From: Rikenellaceae bacterium
GTDB lineage: Bacteria; Bacteroidota; Bacteroidia; Bacteroidales; UBA932
Assembly: GCA_900767405.1 (NCBI GenBank)
Contig: CAAFZB010000051.1
Location: 1 to 8,784, forward strand
Length of the DNA stretch: 8,784 nucleotides
Reading direction: 5' to 3'
Under the pieces are notes generated by a model. It searched no databases and was not told where the DNA came from. It saw only the letters and a list, made by a program, of their open reading frames with translations. Numbering within the stretch: the first letter of the stretch is position 1; each line of letters starts with the position of its first letter. Of this stretch, positions 6,898 to 8,784 are shown piece by piece. A program made the translations under genes and the position numbers.

Positions 6898-8442
6898 ATG
6901 ACAATGATAAAAGTATTCTTCAGTAGTGTTCAGAGAGAATTTGCGGATGAAAGAGAGCTGCTCTGCAAGTATATCCGTGAAGATGCCCTTCTCGGCAAGT
7001 TCTTCCAGCCTTTCATTTTTGAAAACTTACCCGCCATCAATCTCTCCGCATCACAGGCATACCTCTCAGAAGCTGCAACTTCAGAAATATACCTCGGCCT
7101 TTATGGTCGTGACTACGGCTATGAGGACGCAGAAGGCTTGTCACCTACCGAACGTGAATACGACACCGCCACAGAGAACAATCGTCACCGCATCGTTTTC
7201 ATCAAAAGATGCGGTGAACGCCATCCAAAAGAGAAAGCATTCATTCAGAAGGTTGAACAGAATGTCGTGCGCAAATCATTCGAGACTTACGAAGAACTAC
7301 GTACTGCTGTTTACTCTGCGCTTGTACGCTTCCTTGAAGAAAAAGAATACCTCAGGCTACTTCCATGGGATGCCAGCATCTGTCCCGCAGCCTCAATGGA
7401 GGACATTGACGAGGAAAAGGTGGAAGAATTTGTGTCAGTCGCCAGGAAGCGCAGAAACTTCGCATTGCAACTTGGATTGCCTGCTGAGGCAGTGCTGAAA
7501 CACCTTAACCTTATTGACGGGCCATCAAGAATTACAAACGCTGCACTTATGCTGTTCGGCAAGAAGCCTCAACGCTTCAATGTTACCAGCGAGATCAAGT
7601 GCATGCAGTTCTATGGAACTACTGTCGAGAAGCCGGTACCGGCATATCAGATTTACAAGGGGGATGTTTATCAGCTCGTAGATCAGGCGACCAGTTTTGT
7701 AATGAGTCGCATAGACACTTGGATTGGCAGTCATAACCAGACAAACAATGCCGAAGCGCCGTCAAAGACGGAAATCCCTATCGATGCTGTACACGAGAGT
7801 ATCTGTAACGCCGTTGCCCATCGTGACTACACCAGCAATGCAAGTGTGCAGGTCATGCTGTTCCGTGACCGGCTTGAGATATGGAACCCGGGCATTCTTC
7901 CGCTTGGTTTAACCATCCAGGATCTTGAAGGGCCACACAAATCCCAGCCACACAACCCTCTCATCGCAGAGCCGATGTTTCTCAAGGGTTATATCGAGAA
8001 AGCCGGCACAGGTACCGCTGACATTATAGCCAAGTGCGTAAATCATGGCCTGCGCAAGCCGCAATTCCATCAAGGGTCCGACTTCAAAGTGATCATATGG
8101 CGAAAGGAAGTGGACCAGAAAATCGAGCAAGTGACCCGGAAAACTGCTGAAGTGGTCCAGAAAAACGCCGAAGTGGACCAGAAAATCATGGAAGTGGTCC
8201 AGAAAACTATATCACAGTCAAAGAGGTTGTCTAAAGAGACAATTTCCACCATCCTTTATGCCATCAATAACAATGCCTATATCTCAATTAAGGAAATGAT
8301 GGTACTCACAGGATGTGGTAGTACGACAGTGAAACGTTATCTCAACATCCTCGTAAACAACGGTGCAATCTCGCACCATGGCCCTGATAACGGCGGATTC
8401 CGAACGATAAATTGGGATAAAGAAGATTCTTTCGGCCACTAA
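6898..8442 (+). CDS. DUF4062 (TIR-like) - GHKL ATP-binding - coiled coil - winged-helix protein
   Basis: 514 residues, function unknown. Residues 3-~103 are DUF4062, a TIR/deoxyribosyltransferase-like fold: KVFFSSVQREFADERE at the start, LGLYGRDYGYED, then SPTEREYDTA (82-91), whose Glu stands where related folds hold a catalytic acid. Residues ~204-227 (LIDGPSRITNAALMLFGKKPQRF region) are the usual lead-in to the RecG-related HATPase_c_4 domain, which follows at ~293-400: N-box around E300-N304 with AHRDY, DRLEIWNPG (324-332) and the Gly motif AGTGT (369-373). Five heptads (404-438) form a predicted coiled coil, and 445-506 look like a winged helix (GCGSTTVKRYLNILVNNGAI). The AlbA_2/Schlafen domain that often precedes HATPase_c_4 is absent; DUF4062 takes its place. 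The start at 6898 is set by AGAGGG; the ATG at 6904 is the alternative. It stands alone between direct repeats, and its proline codons (CCC only 2 of 21) differ from the protease. Domain calls are sure; a role in nucleotide signalling, regulation or defence is inference. Confidence 0.88.
   Translation: MTMIKVFFSSVQREFADERELLCKYIREDALLGKFFQPFIFENLPAINLSASQAYLSEAATSEIYLGLYGRDYGYEDAEGLSPTEREYDTATENNRHRIVFIKRCGERHPKEKAFIQKVEQNVVRKSFETYEELRTAVYSALVRFLEEKEYLRLLPWDASICPAASMEDIDEEKVEEFVSVARKRRNFALQLGLPAEAVLKHLNLIDGPSRITNAALMLFGKKPQRFNVTSEIKCMQFYGTTVEKPVPAYQIYKGDVYQLVDQATSFVMSRIDTWIGSHNQTNNAEAPSKTEIPIDAVHESICNAVAHRDYTSNASVQVMLFRDRLEIWNPGILPLGLTIQDLEGPHKSQPHNPLIAEPMFLKGYIEKAGTGTADIIAKCVNHGLRKPQFHQGSDFKVIIWRKEVDQKIEQVTRKTAEVVQKNAEVDQKIMEVVQKTISQSKRLSKETISTILYAINNNAYISIKEMMVLTGCGSTTVKRYLNILVNNGAISHHGPDNGGFRTINWDKEDSFGH
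8107..8211 (+). repeat. five in-frame 21-bp tandem repeats coding heptads
   Basis: Units begin at 8107, 8128, 8149, 8170 and 8191. Four keep GAAGTGG(A/T)CCAGAAAA almost unchanged; the second has decayed. They code EVDQKIE, QVTRKTA, EVVQKNA, EVDQKIM and EVVQKTI. Val at one core position and I/T/N/I/T at the other give a regular coiled-coil pattern. The length is likely variable between strains, by slippage or recombination. Confidence 0.85.
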
Positions 8443-8514
8443 TCAAGAACACATCATCCTTTTTGTCCGGATGCAGAGTTTCCCTTAATTCTAAAATGAT
8501 ACTGTTCCAGTTAC

Positions 8515-8565
8515 ATTCTATTGCGGTTTTTTAATTTTCTTTTCCAATTATTTTCCAATATTGTC
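8515..8565. repeat. right copy of the 51-bp direct repeat, candidate attachment site
   Basis: Matches 6766-6816 at 47 of 51 positions. It carries TGCGGTTTTTT but nothing upstream can pair with it, so it is half of a terminator, as expected if the repeat was made by integration at the protease terminator. TTTTCCAAT occurs at 8540 and 8551. At its right edge TTTCCAA (8552-8558) and TTGGAAA (8569-8575) form an inverted pair 10 nt apart, like a tyrosine-recombinase core site. Confidence 0.75.
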
Positions 8566-8678
8566 AATTTGGAAAGAGTAAAGGATTTGAAAAAATTGAC
8601 CTGTTACGGAAAGTGATGGAAAGATGGGGCGCAAGTTGAGGTAGGTGGAGATACGAGTCTCATCTCGCGCACGAAATT

Positions 8679-8717
8679 AAGAGCCAAAATATTGATTTTC
8701 AATGCTTTGGCTCTTTT
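8679..8717 (+). terminator. intrinsic terminator, owner unclear
   Basis: AAGAGCCAAA (8679-8688) and TTTGGCTCTT (8706-8715) form a perfect 10-bp stem, with a nested ATTGA/TCAAT pair in the loop and CTCTTTTCTT running out of the stem. It lies 237 nt past the last stop codon, so it may end a long read-through transcript or a small RNA from 8566-8678. Confidence 0.75.
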
Positions 8718-8726
8718 CTTATAAAA

Positions 8727-8747
8727 TTTTTGCCGAGTTTTTGCCGA
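8727..8747. repeat. TTTTTGCCGA doublet with 11-bp period
   Basis: Two exact copies of TTTTTGCCGA at 8727-8736 and 8738-8747, one helical turn apart, the same spacing as the TTTTCCAAT doublet in the direct repeat. Such phased pairs suit a bound recombinase or accessory protein, but no function is shown. Confidence 0.55.
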
Positions 8748-8784
8748 CTTATTGAATAACAGAACGAAAAAAATAGCTCTCAAC

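Larger units (their letters stand above)
8443..8784. other. 342-bp gene-free stretch with repeats and hairpins
   Basis: I see no convincing coding region. No hairpin terminator closes the DUF4062/GHKL gene directly. The stretch holds the right copy of the direct repeat (8515-8565), an inverted pair TTTCCAA/TTGGAAA (8552-8558, 8569-8575), GGAAAG at 8571, 8608 and 8618, a small hairpin GAGAT/ATCTC (8648-8666), a strong terminator (8679-8717) and a TTTTTGCCGA doublet (8727-8747). This mix resembles the end or junction of an integrated element that continues beyond the window. Confidence 0.5.

Noticed and set aside
8628..8672. 3' end of a tRNA gene (CGAGTCTCATCTCGCGCAC resembles a T-arm plus acceptor)
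   Set aside because: The stem would have a 9-nt loop, or with a 7-nt loop the T-stem does not pair; no 5' half or anticodon arm is present. A decayed att fragment of a tRNA remains possible.

Overview
The window looks like a Bacteroidales-type chromosome (phylum Bacteroidota). The evidence is the close match of the first gene to Bacteroides-like single-chain pyruvate:ferredoxin oxidoreductases, promoters of the form TAnnTTTG instead of the sigma-70 type, mostly absent Shine-Dalgarno sequences, and a typical Bacteroidales accessory protein at the right end. Genus cannot be set from the sequence alone.

Layout: (1) 1-3387 (+) is pyruvate:ferredoxin oxidoreductase (nifJ-type), with its first ~45 codons lying left of the window. 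(2) 3407-3434 is a strong hairpin shared by the ends of two converging genes. (3) 3419-3802 (-) is a 127-residue LysR-type protein that has the DNA-binding half only. (4) 3803-3927 is a divergent promoter region with an 8-bp inverted repeat touching elements of both promoters. (5) 3928-6729 (+) is a secreted two-domain M16 zinc protease, ended by a terminator at 6749-6783. (6) 6898-8442 (+) is a 514-residue protein that fuses a TIR-like DUF4062 domain, a GHKL ATP-binding domain, five in-frame 21-bp repeats coding a heptad coiled coil, and a winged helix. (7) 8443-8784 has no gene that I can see but is rich in short repeats and hairpins.

The first three genes look like ordinary core genome: PFOR supplies acetyl-CoA and reduced ferredoxin from pyruvate in anaerobic metabolism, the small LysR-like protein may regulate itself and the divergent protease, and the M16 protease is predicted to act in the cell envelope. 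The DUF4062/GHKL gene is different. It lies between two direct repeats (51 bp, 47 identical, at 6766-6816 and 8515-8565). The left repeat supplies the 3' arm of the protease terminator; the right copy has no matching 5' arm. Its proline codon use is unlike the protease's. I infer that it is cargo of an integrated element, possibly a single-gene defence or signalling module with autoregulation. That function is a hypothesis, not shown by the sequence.
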